DNA from: Rhizobium vallis
GTDB lineage: Bacteria; Pseudomonadota; Alphaproteobacteria; Rhizobiales; Rhizobiaceae
Length of the DNA: 64,000 bases
Assembly (NCBI RefSeq): GCF_003985155.1
Contig: NZ_ML133686.1
Coordinates: 652,001-716,000, forward strand
Direction of reading: 5' to 3'
Positions 35,937-45,295 of the stretch are shown here, one piece after another. A program made the position numbers and the translations under genes. A model generated the notes under the pieces. That model worked only from the letters and a program-made list of their open reading frames with translations. It had not been told where the DNA came from and did no database searches. Numbering within the stretch: position 1 is the stretch's first letter; each line of letters starts with the position of its first letter.

Positions 35937-36824
35937 TCAGGCCAGGTATTTCGTGAACCAGTCGACCGTTCGCTGCCAGGCGAGCTTGGCCGCCGCTTCG
36001 TCATAGCGCGGCGTGGAATCGTTGTGGAAGCCGTGATTGACGTCGGGGTAGATATAGGCCTCGTAGGTTTTCCCGGACGCTTTCAGCGCGGCCTCATAGG
36101 CCGGCCAGCCTTCGTTGATCCCCTTGTCCAGCCCGGCATAGTGGAGGAGAAGCGGCGCTTTGATCTTCGGCACATCCTCGGCGCGCGGTTGCCTGCCGTA
36201 GAAAGGCACGGCGGCGGCAAGCTCGGGATAGGCGACCGCCGCGGCATTGGCGACGCCGCCGCCGTAGCAGAAGCCGGTGATGCCGACCTTGCCGGTGGTG
36301 AGGTCGCTGTGCATCAGGAACTCGACCGCCGCGAAGAAGTCGTTCATCAGCTTTTCCGGGTCGACCTTCTGCTGGAGGTCCCGCCCCTTTTCGTCATTGC
36401 CCGGATAGCCTCCGACCGACGTGAGACCGTCGGGCGCAAGCGCAATGAAGCCTGCCTTCGCCACGCGCCGCGCCACGTCTTCGATATAGGGATTGAGGCC
36501 CCTGTTTTCGTGAACGACCACCACGGCCGCAACCTTGCCGGCGGCTTTCGCGGGGCGGACGAGATAGCCGCGCACATCTCCATTTCCTTTCGGCGAGGGA
36601 TAAGTGATGTATTCGGCTGATATATCGGGATCGGTGAACTCGACCTGGGTCGCCAGCGCATAGTCGGGGCTGAGCGACGCAAGAATGGCGGCCGCCGTCA
36701 CCCCGCCGACGGCGAATTTGCCGGCCCGGTCGAGAAACTCGCGCTTGGTGATTTTCCCATGCGCGTAATAATCATAGAGTTCGAGAAGTTCCTGAGGGAA
36801 ATCCTTGGCTGTCATACGGGTCAT
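35937..36824 (-). CDS. Dienelactone-hydrolase family protein with Tat-like leader
   Basis: This 295-residue hydrolase has a Cys-Asp-His triad: Cys186 in [10 protein letters not shown], Asp233 in YAGLDKG and His264 in DVNHGF. Glu106 in VHENRG is also conserved in the family. Its N-terminus [18 protein letters not shown] followed by a hydrophobic stretch to about residue 56 looks like a twin-arginine leader with Lys-Arg in place of Arg-Arg. It may therefore be exported folded. ATG 36824 follows AAGGAGGAG. The substrate is unknown; chlorocatechol degradation genes are absent. Confidence 0.87.
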   Translation of the reverse strand: MTRMTAKDFPQELLELYDYYAHGKITKREFLDRAGKFAVGGVTAAAILASLSPDYALATQVEFTDPDISAEYITYPSPKGNGDVRGYLVRPAKAAGKVAAVVVVHENRGLNPYIEDVARRVAKAGFIALAPDGLTSVGGYPGNDEKGRDLQQKVDPEKLMNDFFAAVEFLMHSDLTTGKVGITGFCYGGGVANAAAVAYPELAAAVPFYGRQPRAEDVPKIKAPLLLHYAGLDKGINEGWPAYEAALKASGKTYEAYIYPDVNHGFHNDSTPRYDEAAAKLAWQRTVDWFTKYLA

Positions 36825-36872
36825 GATGGCTCCTCCTTGCCTCGGGTTCTCGTGCCATCCTACACACGTAAG

Positions 36873-36900
36873 CTCGCGACTCTTTTCAACATTTCGCGAG
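36873..36900. promoter_or_regulatory. Inverted repeat upstream of the hydrolase gene
   Basis: CTCGCGA (36873-36879) and TCGCGAG (36894-36900) are exact inverted copies separated by 14 bases, 50 bases before the hydrolase start on the minus strand. This could be an operator. The regulator is not identified. Confidence 0.35.
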
Positions 36901-37043
36901 TTTTGCGTGAGCCTGCCGGCGCGATCACAGCCTGTGGCGAGAGATGCCGGCATCCGTCGAATCCTGGCTTCGACGCCCGCTCATTTCGATTTGCCGCCGC
37001 AATCGGCCGTTCGCGACGCGGAATCGACAGCCGCCTACCGATC

Positions 37044-37062
37044 TATGAAAATTAATTTCATA
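37044..37062. promoter_or_regulatory. Perfect 19-base dyad, RpiR-like operator candidate
   Basis: TATGAAA (37044-37050) and TTTCATA (37056-37062) flank ATTAA. The dyad lies about 90 bases before the sugar-importer operon. A TTGACG element follows at 37089. The TGAAA-N-TTTCA core recurs at 48400-48413 beside an RpiR gene. Confidence 0.5.
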
Positions 37063-37153
37063 CTCATGCTTTGTGGCCCGTTTTCTATTGACGCCCCTCG
37101 TTTTTTGTCCCAACTTAAAGAAAATAAATTACTTAAATGGGAACCTGATCGGC

Positions 37154-38311
37154 ATGAAAGTGGGAATCATAGGGCTAGGATTCCGGCTCGGTTATCTCGG
37201 CTATGTCTTCAAGGCGATCGACAGCAGTTTCGACATTGTAGGCTATGTGGACCCGGATCCCGCGGGGCTTCCCGGATTGACGGAAAAGGGAATTTCGGTC
37301 GGCAAGGCCTATGGTTCGCCGGAAGAGCTTCTTGCCTCCGAAAAGCTCGATCTCCTGATGATCGGCTCTCCCAATCACATGCATCTCGACCATATCAGGC
37401 TCGGGCTTCAGGCTGGTCTCAAGGTCTTCTGCGAAAAGCCGATCGTCACCACGATCGCCGAAAGCATCGAGCTTGCTCATCTGATGGCGAAGTTCGGCCA
37501 TGAGCGACTGATGGTCGGTCTGGTGCTGCGTTATTCCCCTCTTTACCGGGATTTGCGTGCCATTCAGGCCGAGGGCAAGCTGGGTCAGATCGTGTCGATC
37601 GAAGCTTCCGAACATATCGAGCCCTATCACGGCGCCTTCTTCATGCGCGACTGGCGTCGTTACGAGCGCTATTCCGGCAGCTTCATGCTGGAGAAATGCT
37701 GCCACGATCTCGACCTTTATAATGGTGTCGTCGGCGCGCGGCCGGAGCGCGTCGCCAGTTTCGGCGGCCGCAAGAGCTTTATCCCGGCCAATGACCCGGC
37801 GCGCGAAGGCATCAACGATCTCGAGATGTTCCATCGTAAGCCGAGCGGATGGATGGGCTCGGACAAGGTCTTCGACAGCGATGCCGATATCATCGACTAT
37901 CAGGTGGCGATCGTTGAATATGCCAATGGCGTCGGCATGAACTTCCACACCAATCTCAATGTGCCCGACCAGTTCCGTCGTTTCGCCATCATGGGTTCGC
38001 GCGGCATGGCCGAAGGCGATTTCGTTCGTGGCTACCTCAACGTGCACGAACAGCTGACCGGCAACAAGGTGGTCGAGAACATATACGCCGCCACGGAGCT
38101 CTCCCAGCACTACGGCGCCGATGAACAGATGGCGAGCGACCTGCTCGAAAGTGTGCGCACCGGGCTCGAACTTCCCGTCTCCACGCTGAACGCGCTCGAA
38201 GCCGGCATTCTCGCCTTGGCCATGGACGAAGCAAGGATGAAGAAAACGGTCGTCGACCTGCGCCCCGTCTGGGATCGCTTCGACGAAGCCCTCCACGCAA
38301 AAGCGGCTTGA
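37154..38311 (+). CDS. Gfo/Idh/MocA-family oxidoreductase
   Basis: This NAD(P)-dependent sugar or inositol dehydrogenase-like enzyme has 385 residues from ATG 37154. The Rossmann start is KVGIIGLGFRLGYLGYVF. The dinucleotide-binding domain continues to LKVFCEKPIVTT (about residue 95, with the family EKP motif), followed by the C-terminal alpha/beta domain containing EKCCHDLDLYN. The N-terminal glycine motif is GLGFRLG, slightly unusual. It leads the importer operon and probably oxidises the imported sugar or a derivative. Confidence 0.87.
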   Translation: MKVGIIGLGFRLGYLGYVFKAIDSSFDIVGYVDPDPAGLPGLTEKGISVGKAYGSPEELLASEKLDLLMIGSPNHMHLDHIRLGLQAGLKVFCEKPIVTTIAESIELAHLMAKFGHERLMVGLVLRYSPLYRDLRAIQAEGKLGQIVSIEASEHIEPYHGAFFMRDWRRYERYSGSFMLEKCCHDLDLYNGVVGARPERVASFGGRKSFIPANDPAREGINDLEMFHRKPSGWMGSDKVFDSDADIIDYQVAIVEYANGVGMNFHTNLNVPDQFRRFAIMGSRGMAEGDFVRGYLNVHEQLTGNKVVENIYAATELSQHYGADEQMASDLLESVRTGLELPVSTLNALEAGILALAMDEARMKKTVVDLRPVWDRFDEALHAKAA

Positions 38312-38324
38312 GGAGAGCGGCAAG

Positions 38325-39209
38325 ATGGGTGTTCAAAGAAGCACGGTCATCTTCGCCTGGATCCTTCTTCTTCCGGCAGTTATCTATGTTCTCGCGATTG
38401 TCGCTTATCCGCTGGTCGATACGTTCATACTCTCCTTCACCGATGCGTCGCTGAAGAAGACCACGGAATGGGTCGGCTGGATCAACTACGAGAAGATCTT
38501 CAATGAACGGTTTGCGGAGGTCATCATCCGCACCTTCATCTGGACGTTCTTCTCCGTCGCTCTGAAAATGGTGATCGGTACGTTCGGCGCAACCATGCTG
38601 AATGCCGCCGTGCCCGGCCGCTCCCTGTTCCGGCTCCTGACCATGCCGCCATGGATCGTGCCGATGGCGATCGGCATCTTCATGTGGGGCTGGATGTATA
38701 ATGGCCAGTTCGGGATGATATCGGGGATATTGCAGCGCCTCGGTCTCGTCGACGGTCCGGTCGCCTTCCTCGCCTACGGAAGCACCGCCTTCTGGGCAAC
38801 GATCGTCACCGATGTCTGGATCGGCGTGCCGCTGGTGACGATCTACTTCCTGGCGGCGATCCAATCCATTCCGAAGGATCTCTACGAGGCCGCCTGGACC
38901 GACGGCGCCGGCCGCTGGTACCGCTTCCGCCGCATCACGCTGCCGCTGATGGTTCCGGCGATCATCACCATGTCGATGCTCTCGCTGATCGCCACCTTCA
39001 ATTCCTTCGATATCATCTGGATCCTGACGCAGGGCGGTCCGAGCGGCGAGACGACGACGATGATCATCGATACCTATCAGACCGCGATCGGCTCGAAGAA
39101 ATACGGTGAGGGCGCCGCACGCGCGGTCTTGATCTGCATCTTCCTGTCGCTCTTCTGCTTTTCCTATTTCCGCGTCACCCGCCGCCTCAATCCGGAGAAG
39201 CGCGCATGA
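38325..39209 (+). CDS. Sugar ABC importer permease (MalF/UgpA-like)
   Basis: This 294-residue inner-membrane permease of the CUT1 carbohydrate family has six predicted helices. The docking loop is YEAAWTDGAGRWYRFRRITLPLMVPAI. It follows the oxidoreductase gene by 14 bases, and its stop overlaps the partner permease gene by four bases. With the next gene it forms the channel. Confidence 0.92.
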   Translation: MGVQRSTVIFAWILLLPAVIYVLAIVAYPLVDTFILSFTDASLKKTTEWVGWINYEKIFNERFAEVIIRTFIWTFFSVALKMVIGTFGATMLNAAVPGRSLFRLLTMPPWIVPMAIGIFMWGWMYNGQFGMISGILQRLGLVDGPVAFLAYGSTAFWATIVTDVWIGVPLVTIYFLAAIQSIPKDLYEAAWTDGAGRWYRFRRITLPLMVPAIITMSMLSLIATFNSFDIIWILTQGGPSGETTTMIIDTYQTAIGSKKYGEGAARAVLICIFLSLFCFSYFRVTRRLNPEKRA

Positions 39210-40063
39210 GCAGCCGTCCCATGATTGATCGCTACAGCTGGTGGGAAATCGTCCTGATCTATTGCGGCATCGCGCTGTTTCTCTTCTTCGTGCTCTCGCC
39301 TTTCGTCGAAGGTTTCCTGGTTTCCCTGAAACCGCTCGCCCAGCTCTTCTCCTCGCCCTACCGCTTCTGGCCGGAGAACGGCTCGCTCGAAGCCTACCGG
39401 ACGATGTGGATCAGCGTGCCGGGTTTTGGCCGCTACATCTTCAACTCCTTCTTCATCTCGACCATCGTCACGGTGATCGTGCTCTGCCTCGTCATTCCGG
39501 CGGCCTACGCTTTCGCGAAGTTCGAGTTCAAGGGCATGGGTATCCTGCTCGGCGCATTCCTGACGGTGAACATGTTCTCCGGCGCCGTGCTTCTGATCCC
39601 GCTCTTCCGGCTGATGCGCAGCATGGGCGTGCTCAACACCTATCTCGCCATGATCGTGCCGGGTGTCGCGTTCCTGATCCCGTCGGCGATCTGGCTGTTG
39701 CGAACCTATATGATCCGCATTCCACAGGAACTCAACGAAGCGGCCTACATGGATGGCGCCAGCCATTTCTATACGCTTCGGCGCGTCATCCTGCCCATCG
39801 CGATGCCGGGGATTATCGTCGTCGCCATTACCACCTTCATCGGCGCTTACGCACAGCAATTCATCTTCGCGCTGACCTTCAACTCGAAGACCGAATACAT
39901 GCCCTTGCCGGTGGGGCTCTTTGCTTACTTCGGCAAGCAGGAGGTTATCTGGAACGAACTCATGGCGGCTTCCTTCGTCGGTATTGCGCCGGCAATGGTC
40001 GTCATCTTCTTCCTTCAGCGTTATCTCGTCGGCGGGCTGACCGCCGGTGCGGTGAAACAATAA
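39206..40063 (+). CDS. Sugar ABC importer permease (MalG/UgpE-like)
   Basis: This 285-residue permease partners the preceding gene. It contains the long first loop typical of MalG-type proteins (FWPENGSLEAYRTMW) and the docking loop NEAAYMDGASHFYTLRRVILPIAMPGI. The ATG overlaps the preceding stop (ATGA). No peptide-type features are present, so the transporter is of carbohydrate type 1. Confidence 0.92.
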   Translation: MSSRPMIDRYSWWEIVLIYCGIALFLFFVLSPFVEGFLVSLKPLAQLFSSPYRFWPENGSLEAYRTMWISVPGFGRYIFNSFFISTIVTVIVLCLVIPAAYAFAKFEFKGMGILLGAFLTVNMFSGAVLLIPLFRLMRSMGVLNTYLAMIVPGVAFLIPSAIWLLRTYMIRIPQELNEAAYMDGASHFYTLRRVILPIAMPGIIVVAITTFIGAYAQQFIFALTFNSKTEYMPLPVGLFAYFGKQEVIWNELMAASFVGIAPAMVVIFFLQRYLVGGLTAGAVKQ

Positions 40064-40109
40064 GATCAAAAGACGAGTGAACAGCTAACACAAGAATGGG
40101 AGTCACGAC

Positions 40110-41342
40110 GTGAGCATAACAATCAAGACAGGCCTTATGGCGCTCGCTTTGCTTGGTTCGACGGCACTGACCGCGGTCACTGCCCAAGCGGCCGACAAGG
40201 AAATCAGCTGGATCTATTGCGGCGACACGATCGACCCGGTCCACACCAAATACATCAAGCAGTGGGAAGAAAAGAACGCAGGCTGGAAGGTTACGCCAGA
40301 AGTCGTCGGCTGGGCGCAGTGCCAGGACAAGGCAACGACGCTCGCCGCTGCCGGCACGCCTGTTGCGATGGCCTATGTCGGATCGCGCACGTTGAAGGAA
40401 TTCGCCCAGAACGATCTCATCGTTAAGGTGCCGATGACCGATGACGAGAAGAAGAGCTATTATCCCCACATCGTCGACACCGTGACCTTCGAGGGCACGC
40501 AGTGGGGCGTTCCTATCGCCTTCTCCACCAAGGCGCTCTACTGGAACAAGGACCTCTTCAAGCAGGCCGGCCTCGATCCCGAGAAGCCGCCGAAGACCTG
40601 GGCTGAAGAAATCGAGATGGCCAAGACCATCAAGGAAAAGACCGGTATTCCGGGCTTCGGTCTTTCCGCCAAGACCTTCGACAACACGATGCACCAGTTC
40701 ATGCATTGGGTTTACACCAACAATGCCTCGGTGACGGACGCCGAAGGCAAGATCACGCTCGACAGCCCGCAGATTCTCGCTGCGCTGAAGGCCTATAAGG
40801 ATATCGTCCCCTACTCCGAGGAAGGCCCGACGGCCTATGAGCAGAACGAAGTCCGCGCCATCTTCCTCGACGGCAAGGTCGCCATGATCCAGGCAGGCTC
40901 GGGCGCCGCTTCCCGACTGAAGGAGACCAAGATTGCCTGGGGCATTGCAACGCTGCCGCTCGGTCCCGACGCCAAGGGTCCCGGCACGCTGCTGATCACC
41001 GACAGCCTTGCGATCTTCAAGGGTTCGGGGGTCGAGGACAAGGCGACGGAATTTGCCAAGTTCATCACCTCGCCGGAGGTTCAGTCGGAATACGAACTGC
41101 AGGGCGGCGCAGGCCTCACCCCGCTGCGTCCTTCGGCAAAGGTCGACGAATTCGTCGCCAAGGACCCCTATTGGAAGCCGTTGATCGACGGCATCAGCTA
41201 TGGTGGTCCCGAGCCGCTCTTCACCGACTATAAGGGCTTCCAGAACTCGATGATCGAGATGATCCAGTCGGTGGTAACAGGCAAGGCCGAGCCGGAAGCC
41301 GCGCTCAAGAAGGCTGCTGGCGAAATCGAGGCGTTCAAGTAA
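40110..41342 (+). CDS. Sugar-binding protein of CUT1 importer (SBP_bac_1)
   Basis: This 410-residue family 1 binding protein has a signal peptide (about residues 1-27, ending TAVTAQAAD). It shows the [14 protein letters not shown] and [32 protein letters not shown] segments normal for sugar-binding proteins. The start is GTG 40110 behind GGGAG. A strong hairpin lies just downstream. The sugar is unknown; the leading oxidoreductase suggests a sugar or polyol that is oxidised after uptake. Confidence 0.92.
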   Translation: MSITIKTGLMALALLGSTALTAVTAQAADKEISWIYCGDTIDPVHTKYIKQWEEKNAGWKVTPEVVGWAQCQDKATTLAAAGTPVAMAYVGSRTLKEFAQNDLIVKVPMTDDEKKSYYPHIVDTVTFEGTQWGVPIAFSTKALYWNKDLFKQAGLDPEKPPKTWAEEIEMAKTIKEKTGIPGFGLSAKTFDNTMHQFMHWVYTNNASVTDAEGKITLDSPQILAALKAYKDIVPYSEEGPTAYEQNEVRAIFLDGKVAMIQAGSGAASRLKETKIAWGIATLPLGPDAKGPGTLLITDSLAIFKGSGVEDKATEFAKFITSPEVQSEYELQGGAGLTPLRPSAKVDEFVAKDPYWKPLIDGISYGGPEPLFTDYKGFQNSMIEMIQSVVTGKAEPEAALKKAAGEIEAFK

Positions 41343-41358
41343 GCTTCTTGAGCCTCTT

Positions 41359-41388
41359 GGGATCGCGGAGGCAACAGTCCGCGATCCC
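41359..41388 (+). repeat. Perfect hairpin between binding-protein and ATPase genes
   Basis: GGGATCGCGGA (41359-41369) is exactly complementary to TCCGCGATCCC (41378-41388), an 11-pair stem with an eight-base loop, 16 bases after the binding-protein stop. It also supports a start for the ATPase gene downstream at 41435, because a start at 41348 would put the hairpin in coding sequence. Confidence 0.75.
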
Positions 41389-41434
41389 TCCCCTGATCGA
41401 ATATGCGACGAAGGCCGCCGGCGGAGACAGATTT

Positions 41435-42568
41435 TTGGGACAGCTTCTTCTCAACAAAGTTCAGAAGTTCTACGGCGACTATGAAGTCCTGAAGGGCGTG
41501 CAGCTCGAAGTGAGGAATGGCGAGTTCGTCGTCTTCGTCGGGCCGTCTGGCTGCGGCAAGTCCACCCTCTTGCGCATGATCGCCGGTCTCGATGCGACGA
41601 CGGCGGGCGACATCGTCATCAATGGCGTCAGGGTCAACGACCTGCCGCCCGTCAAACGGGGCATCGCCATGGTGTTCCAGTCCTACGCGCTCTACCCGCA
41701 TATGACTGTTTTCGAGAACATCGCCTTCCCGCTTCGCGTCGAAAAGATGGAAGAGGCGAAGCTCAAGGCCAAGGTCGAAAATGCGGCGCGCATCCTGCAT
41801 CTCGAACAGCGGCTGCAGCAGAAGCCCGGCATGCTTTCGGGCGGCCAGCGCCAGCGTGTCGCGATCGGCCGCGCCATCGTGCGCGAGCCGAAGATATTCC
41901 TGTTCGACGAGCCACTTTCCAACCTCGACGCGGCGCTGCGCGCCGACATGCGCATCGAGCTCGCCAAGCTGCACCGGCAGTTGAAGGCGACGATGATCTA
42001 TGTGACGCATGACCAGGTCGAGGCCATGACGATGGCCGACCGCATCGTTGTGCTTGATGCCGGCAATATCTCCCAGACGGGTGCGCCGCTGGAGCTTTAT
42101 CACAAGCCTGCGAACCAATTCGTCGCAGGCTTCATCGGCAATCCGAAAATGAATTTCCTGCCCGTAACCTGCAAGGGCGTCAGCGCCAACGGCGTCGAAG
42201 TGGATTATCAGGGCCAGACCGCGGTTCTGCCGGTGACGCCGCGCGAGGGCATGGTGGGGAAGGCTTTGACGCTCGGCATCCGTCCGGAGCATATCCAGCT
42301 CGGCGGCGGCGATATCGTCTTTACCGTGACGCCGACGGTCATCGAACGCCTTGGAGCCAACACCGTCGCCTACGCATCGCTCAACGGCGAGGGTGAGAAT
42401 TTCTGCGCCATGCTGCCCGGCAGCGTCGGCATCCGCGCGGACATGCCGGTCGCGACCGGTATCAATGCCGCGGACTGCCACCTCTTCGACGAGGCGGGCA
42501 TTGCCTTCGAGCGACGCGTGGAACTGACGGAAATCGATATGAACGTGATCAACCCGACGGCGGCTTGA
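41435..42568 (+). CDS. Sugar importer ATPase (UgpC/MalK-like)
   Basis: From TTG 41435 (GGAGA upstream) this has 377 residues. Walker [10 protein letters not shown], the Q-loop [12 protein letters not shown], signature [15 protein letters not shown], Walker [13 protein letters not shown] and the C-terminal TOBE-type beta domain ([10 protein letters not shown]) identify a CUT1 ATPase. An earlier TTG at 41348 is in frame but would include the hairpin and a weak N-terminus. It powers the importer encoded by the four preceding genes, and MalK-type ATPases may serve several importers. Confidence 0.92.
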   Translation: MGQLLLNKVQKFYGDYEVLKGVQLEVRNGEFVVFVGPSGCGKSTLLRMIAGLDATTAGDIVINGVRVNDLPPVKRGIAMVFQSYALYPHMTVFENIAFPLRVEKMEEAKLKAKVENAARILHLEQRLQQKPGMLSGGQRQRVAIGRAIVREPKIFLFDEPLSNLDAALRADMRIELAKLHRQLKATMIYVTHDQVEAMTMADRIVVLDAGNISQTGAPLELYHKPANQFVAGFIGNPKMNFLPVTCKGVSANGVEVDYQGQTAVLPVTPREGMVGKALTLGIRPEHIQLGGGDIVFTVTPTVIERLGANTVAYASLNGEGENFCAMLPGSVGIRADMPVATGINAADCHLFDEAGIAFERRVELTEIDMNVINPTAA

Positions 42569-42806
42569 AATAGCGGCCGCATCGGCGGTTCGTCCTGCCA
42601 CGGGTCGGTTCCCGGGCGAAATGACATCCTATTGCGGCTGCCGCCGGCAGGAGTTCGGTCCGTTACGGGCATTTTGTAATATGGCTGCTTTGCGCCCCAT
42701 ATCGGCCATAGACGCGATCTTGTCTTCGCCCGCAGCCAGACATTGCGGCGACCACCTAAAGTTCATAGTCGCGTCACAACCGGCCATTCCCGCAGGTCTG
42801 TGTGCG

Positions 42807-43433
42807 TCACGCCCGACTCGCCCGAACGCTCAGCCACCGATCATGGGGCTTTCCGACGCACCGACGTACCTCGCTGACGATCCAGCCGGCGTCTGTGAGT
42901 GCTGACCGCAGGGCAGACTCGCGCCAGTACGTCTCGACGTAGCGCCGCGGCGCTGCAGGACTGCCGTGTGTGGACACATCCTCGCCGTCGCCCTCTCTAA
43001 CCGAGGCGTGCAGTTGACCACCGGTCCGTGTCGCCTTGGCAAGCTTTCCAAGCACCGTGCCGAAATCCTCGCGCGCGACGTGAATCAGGCAGGCACAAGC
43101 CCAGATCCCGTCGTATGGCATGCCGGGACGCTGCGGGTCGGCCAAGTCTTCGATCAGCGGGTCCAACAGGTCGGCCTCGAAGCCATTCTCGCGAAGCAGT
43201 TCGACGAAACCCTTCGAAATGTCGGTGCGCCGGACGCTAATGCCCCGCTTCTCAAGCTCAAGTGCATCGCGCCCGCCGCCGCTTCCGATCTCCAGCACCC
43301 TGCCCGAGCCACCCAGCTCGGTCACGAACACATCGATCTCTGTCGCGACCCATTCGGGCATCGCCGCGGCCTCTGCGGCGTAGTCAGCCGCGACCGTATC
43401 ATAGGACCGCACAGTATCCCGGTCGGTGCCCAT
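42807..43433 (-). CDS. SAM-dependent class I methyltransferase
   Basis: This 208-residue methyltransferase has motif I VLEIGSGGGRDALELEKRG (about residues 45-63), an acidic strand RRTDISKGFVELL, motif IV region YDGIWACACLIHV and a C-terminal RESALRSALTDAGW. AGGAGGAGCGC precedes ATG 43433. The substrate is unknown; small methyltransferases of this type often act on metabolites or antibiotics. An open frame runs upstream on the same strand, but I do not recognise its product and do not call it. Confidence 0.82.
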   Translation of the reverse strand: MGTDRDTVRSYDTVAADYAAEAAAMPEWVATEIDVFVTELGGSGRVLEIGSGGGRDALELEKRGISVRRTDISKGFVELLRENGFEADLLDPLIEDLADPQRPGMPYDGIWACACLIHVAREDFGTVLGKLAKATRTGGQLHASVREGDGEDVSTHGSPAAPRRYVETYWRESALRSALTDAGWIVSEVRRCVGKPHDRWLSVRASRA

Positions 43434-43864
43434 CCTAGCGCTCCTCCTTCAGGACAAGCGGCTCGATGAGCGAGATGCCCATCAGCCCGTTGCGCCCTTG
43501 ATACTCCGGCAGTTGGTGACATCGCGAGCGATTTGCTTCCAGCTTTAGCAGAAATGCGATCAGAGACACCACCGACCGATTGCCAATGCTGCCGGGCAGC
43601 AACGCCCCATGTCGGCCATAGAAGTCGATCTTGACGTTGCCCGGAAGCAGATATCTCCTGTGACCGCGCTGTACGTCAGCCGGGCGTTGGCTGCCACCGA
43701 GACTATGTTTGCCATCCGCCTCGTTTTGTGCTGTCTTCTCGCAGCCGGATTCTGGCCGCGTGCTTGGAACTAATGACGGGCGAGACTGTTTCAGCAGTGA
43801 CTTTGGCATGACGCTTACGTGCCCTCCTGGCTGGGTAAGCCTCGATTTTGAGGAGACTCGCATC
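43434..43864. other. Gap between divergent genes
   Basis: These 430 bases separate the methyltransferase start from the exported-protein start. An open frame exists on the minus strand ending two bases before the methyltransferase start (43435), with no ribosome-binding site or recognisable domain. A candidate stress promoter lies at 43766-43790. Confidence 0.4.
43766..43790 (+). promoter_or_regulatory. Candidate EcfG-type stress promoter
   Basis: GGAAC (43766-43770) is followed after 16 bases by TGTT (43787-43790), close to the GGAAC-N16/17-CGTT consensus of the alphaproteobacterial general-stress sigma factor. It precedes the exported-protein start by 75 bases, a normal leader length. Confidence 0.45.
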
Positions 43865-44305
43865 ATGAAGATTTCGTCCAGATTTCGTTCAGTCGCTGCT
43901 GCGGTTATCGCTGCAGCAGGAATCAGCTTTGCCGGCTCCGCGCATGCCGACAGCGGTACGATCAGCTTCTCAGTCTACAAGGCTGCCTTCTTTGTGGGTG
44001 GTTCTGGAGGCGAGGGCACGCTGACCTTCCATGGTCGCCGCTATCCCATCTCTGTCGGCGGCATCTCGGGCGGCCTCGCTTTCGGGGCTTCCAAGACCTA
44101 TTTCCATGGTGCCGTTCGCCACATTCGCAGCGCCCGGGATGTGGCGGGGGTCTACGGTGCGGCGGGCGGTGGCGGCGCGGTCGGCAAAGGGGCGCAGGTG
44201 ATCGTCATGACCAATGACAAGGGCGCCCAACTCGAGCTCTCAGGCAAGCAGGTAGGCCTGCAAGTCAACGCCGATCTCAGCGGCATTGCCATCACGGTGA
44301 AGTAA
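43865..44305 (+). CDS. Exported glycine-rich protein of unknown function
   Basis: This 146-residue protein has a clear signal peptide (about residues 1-28, ending GSAHA). The mature part is rich in glycine with beta-strand alternation (TISFSVYKAAFFVGGSGGEG, later GLAFGASKTYFHGAV and AAGGGGAVGKGAQVIV). It has no cysteines. The look is that of small periplasmic or outer-membrane-associated beta proteins. I do not assign a family. GAGGAGA precedes ATG 43865. A stress-type promoter lies upstream. Confidence 0.75.
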   Translation: MKISSRFRSVAAAVIAAAGISFAGSAHADSGTISFSVYKAAFFVGGSGGEGTLTFHGRRYPISVGGISGGLAFGASKTYFHGAVRHIRSARDVAGVYGAAGGGGAVGKGAQVIVMTNDKGAQLELSGKQVGLQVNADLSGIAITVK

Positions 44306-44712
44306 GGGCCGTCGCTCGGTTCGTCGTGCCTTCGGTCGGCACACGAGGCTGAATACAAAGGTCGGCTTTCAGCGCTACCATCTAGGAAGCGGTCGGTCCA
44401 CTGTCGGCCCCATTCGCGACGGAAGTCGATTTCCATTCGATAACGTCTGGATATCTTGAGCGACGTGTTTGATGGGTGGAAGCTGGCAGTCAGCTTATTG
44501 TTGGAGGTACCACAAAGCAGCCAGCGGGTTAGACGACCTCACCTGTGAGCTCACCCACGCGCTCCGTGTTGACCCCCGAGCAGACCGGTTCTACAAGATA
44601 GGCTATGGCAACACACCTCTGATCGGCCGCGCCTAGCGGCATTGAGCGACGCACAGTCCTGCACGACACGCGGGGCCACTTCCACTTGCCAAGCCAAAAT
44701 CAGAGATTTTCA
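44306..44712. other. Gene-free stretch
   Basis: I see no gene in these 400 bases. A weak stem (GTGCC / GGCAC at 44326-44342) follows the exported-protein gene and may end its transcript. Confidence 0.4.
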
Positions 44713-45216
44713 ATGCCCACACTCTACCTCACTTGCGGTCTTCCCGGTTCAGGCAAGACGTCGCTCGCCAAGATCATCGAACACGAAGCATCTGCCCTCC
44801 GCCTGACCGGAGACGACTGGATGCACAGGCTTTACCCCGGCATCTCTACTCCAGAAGCCGAAACTGGCCCGTGCCGAGGTAGAGTCGAGAGCCTCCAGTG
44901 GCAGATCGCTCTGCGTGCCATCGGGCTTCAGTGTAACGTTGTCGTGGATTGGGGCGTGTGGTCACGGGCAGAACGGGACGCCTGTCGGGACGAAGCTCGC
45001 GCAGCTGGTGCTCACGTCGTCCTCTGCTTCCTCGACGTTCCCTTTGATGAGCTTTGGGACCGGGTTTCGCGGCGAAACGCCGAGCTTCCAGTCGGCACGT
45101 TCGACATCTCGCGGGCGGACATGCTTAGGTGGTCGAAACTGTTCGAGCCGCCAACTGCCGAGGAGTTGGCGCTTTACGATCGGCAAACCCATCCAGCCAT
45201 CACCGCCCTTACATGA
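44713..45216 (+). CDS. P-loop kinase-like ATP-binding protein
   Basis: This 167-residue protein begins with a Walker A loop (TCGLPGSGKTSLA, Lys15) and a second acidic segment (VVVDWGVWSRAERDAC) like adenylylsulfate, gluconate or zeta-type small-molecule kinases. The later LCFLDVPFDELWDRVSRRN is the arginine-rich lid region. ATG 44713 is chosen over an in-frame TTG 27 bases earlier. It has no neighbour that suggests a substrate. Many such proteins are annotated simply as AAA-family ATPases. Confidence 0.8.
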   Translation: MPTLYLTCGLPGSGKTSLAKIIEHEASALRLTGDDWMHRLYPGISTPEAETGPCRGRVESLQWQIALRAIGLQCNVVVDWGVWSRAERDACRDEARAAGAHVVLCFLDVPFDELWDRVSRRNAELPVGTFDISRADMLRWSKLFEPPTAEELALYDRQTHPAITALT

Positions 45217-45295
45217 TGCACCACAGCGTCGGGGTATCCGCAGTCTGGGTGCCTTAGGCGATCAGGGCCGATTTCGCTCTCGATCGGAACCGCTC

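Noticed and set aside
43435..43866. Open frame of 143 codons ending just before the methyltransferase start
   Set aside because: No ribosome-binding site or known domain, and it covers the whole promoter region of the exported-protein gene. The C-terminal half (YGRHGALLPGSIGNRSV onward) reads somewhat protein-like, so a broken upstream gene cannot be fully excluded.
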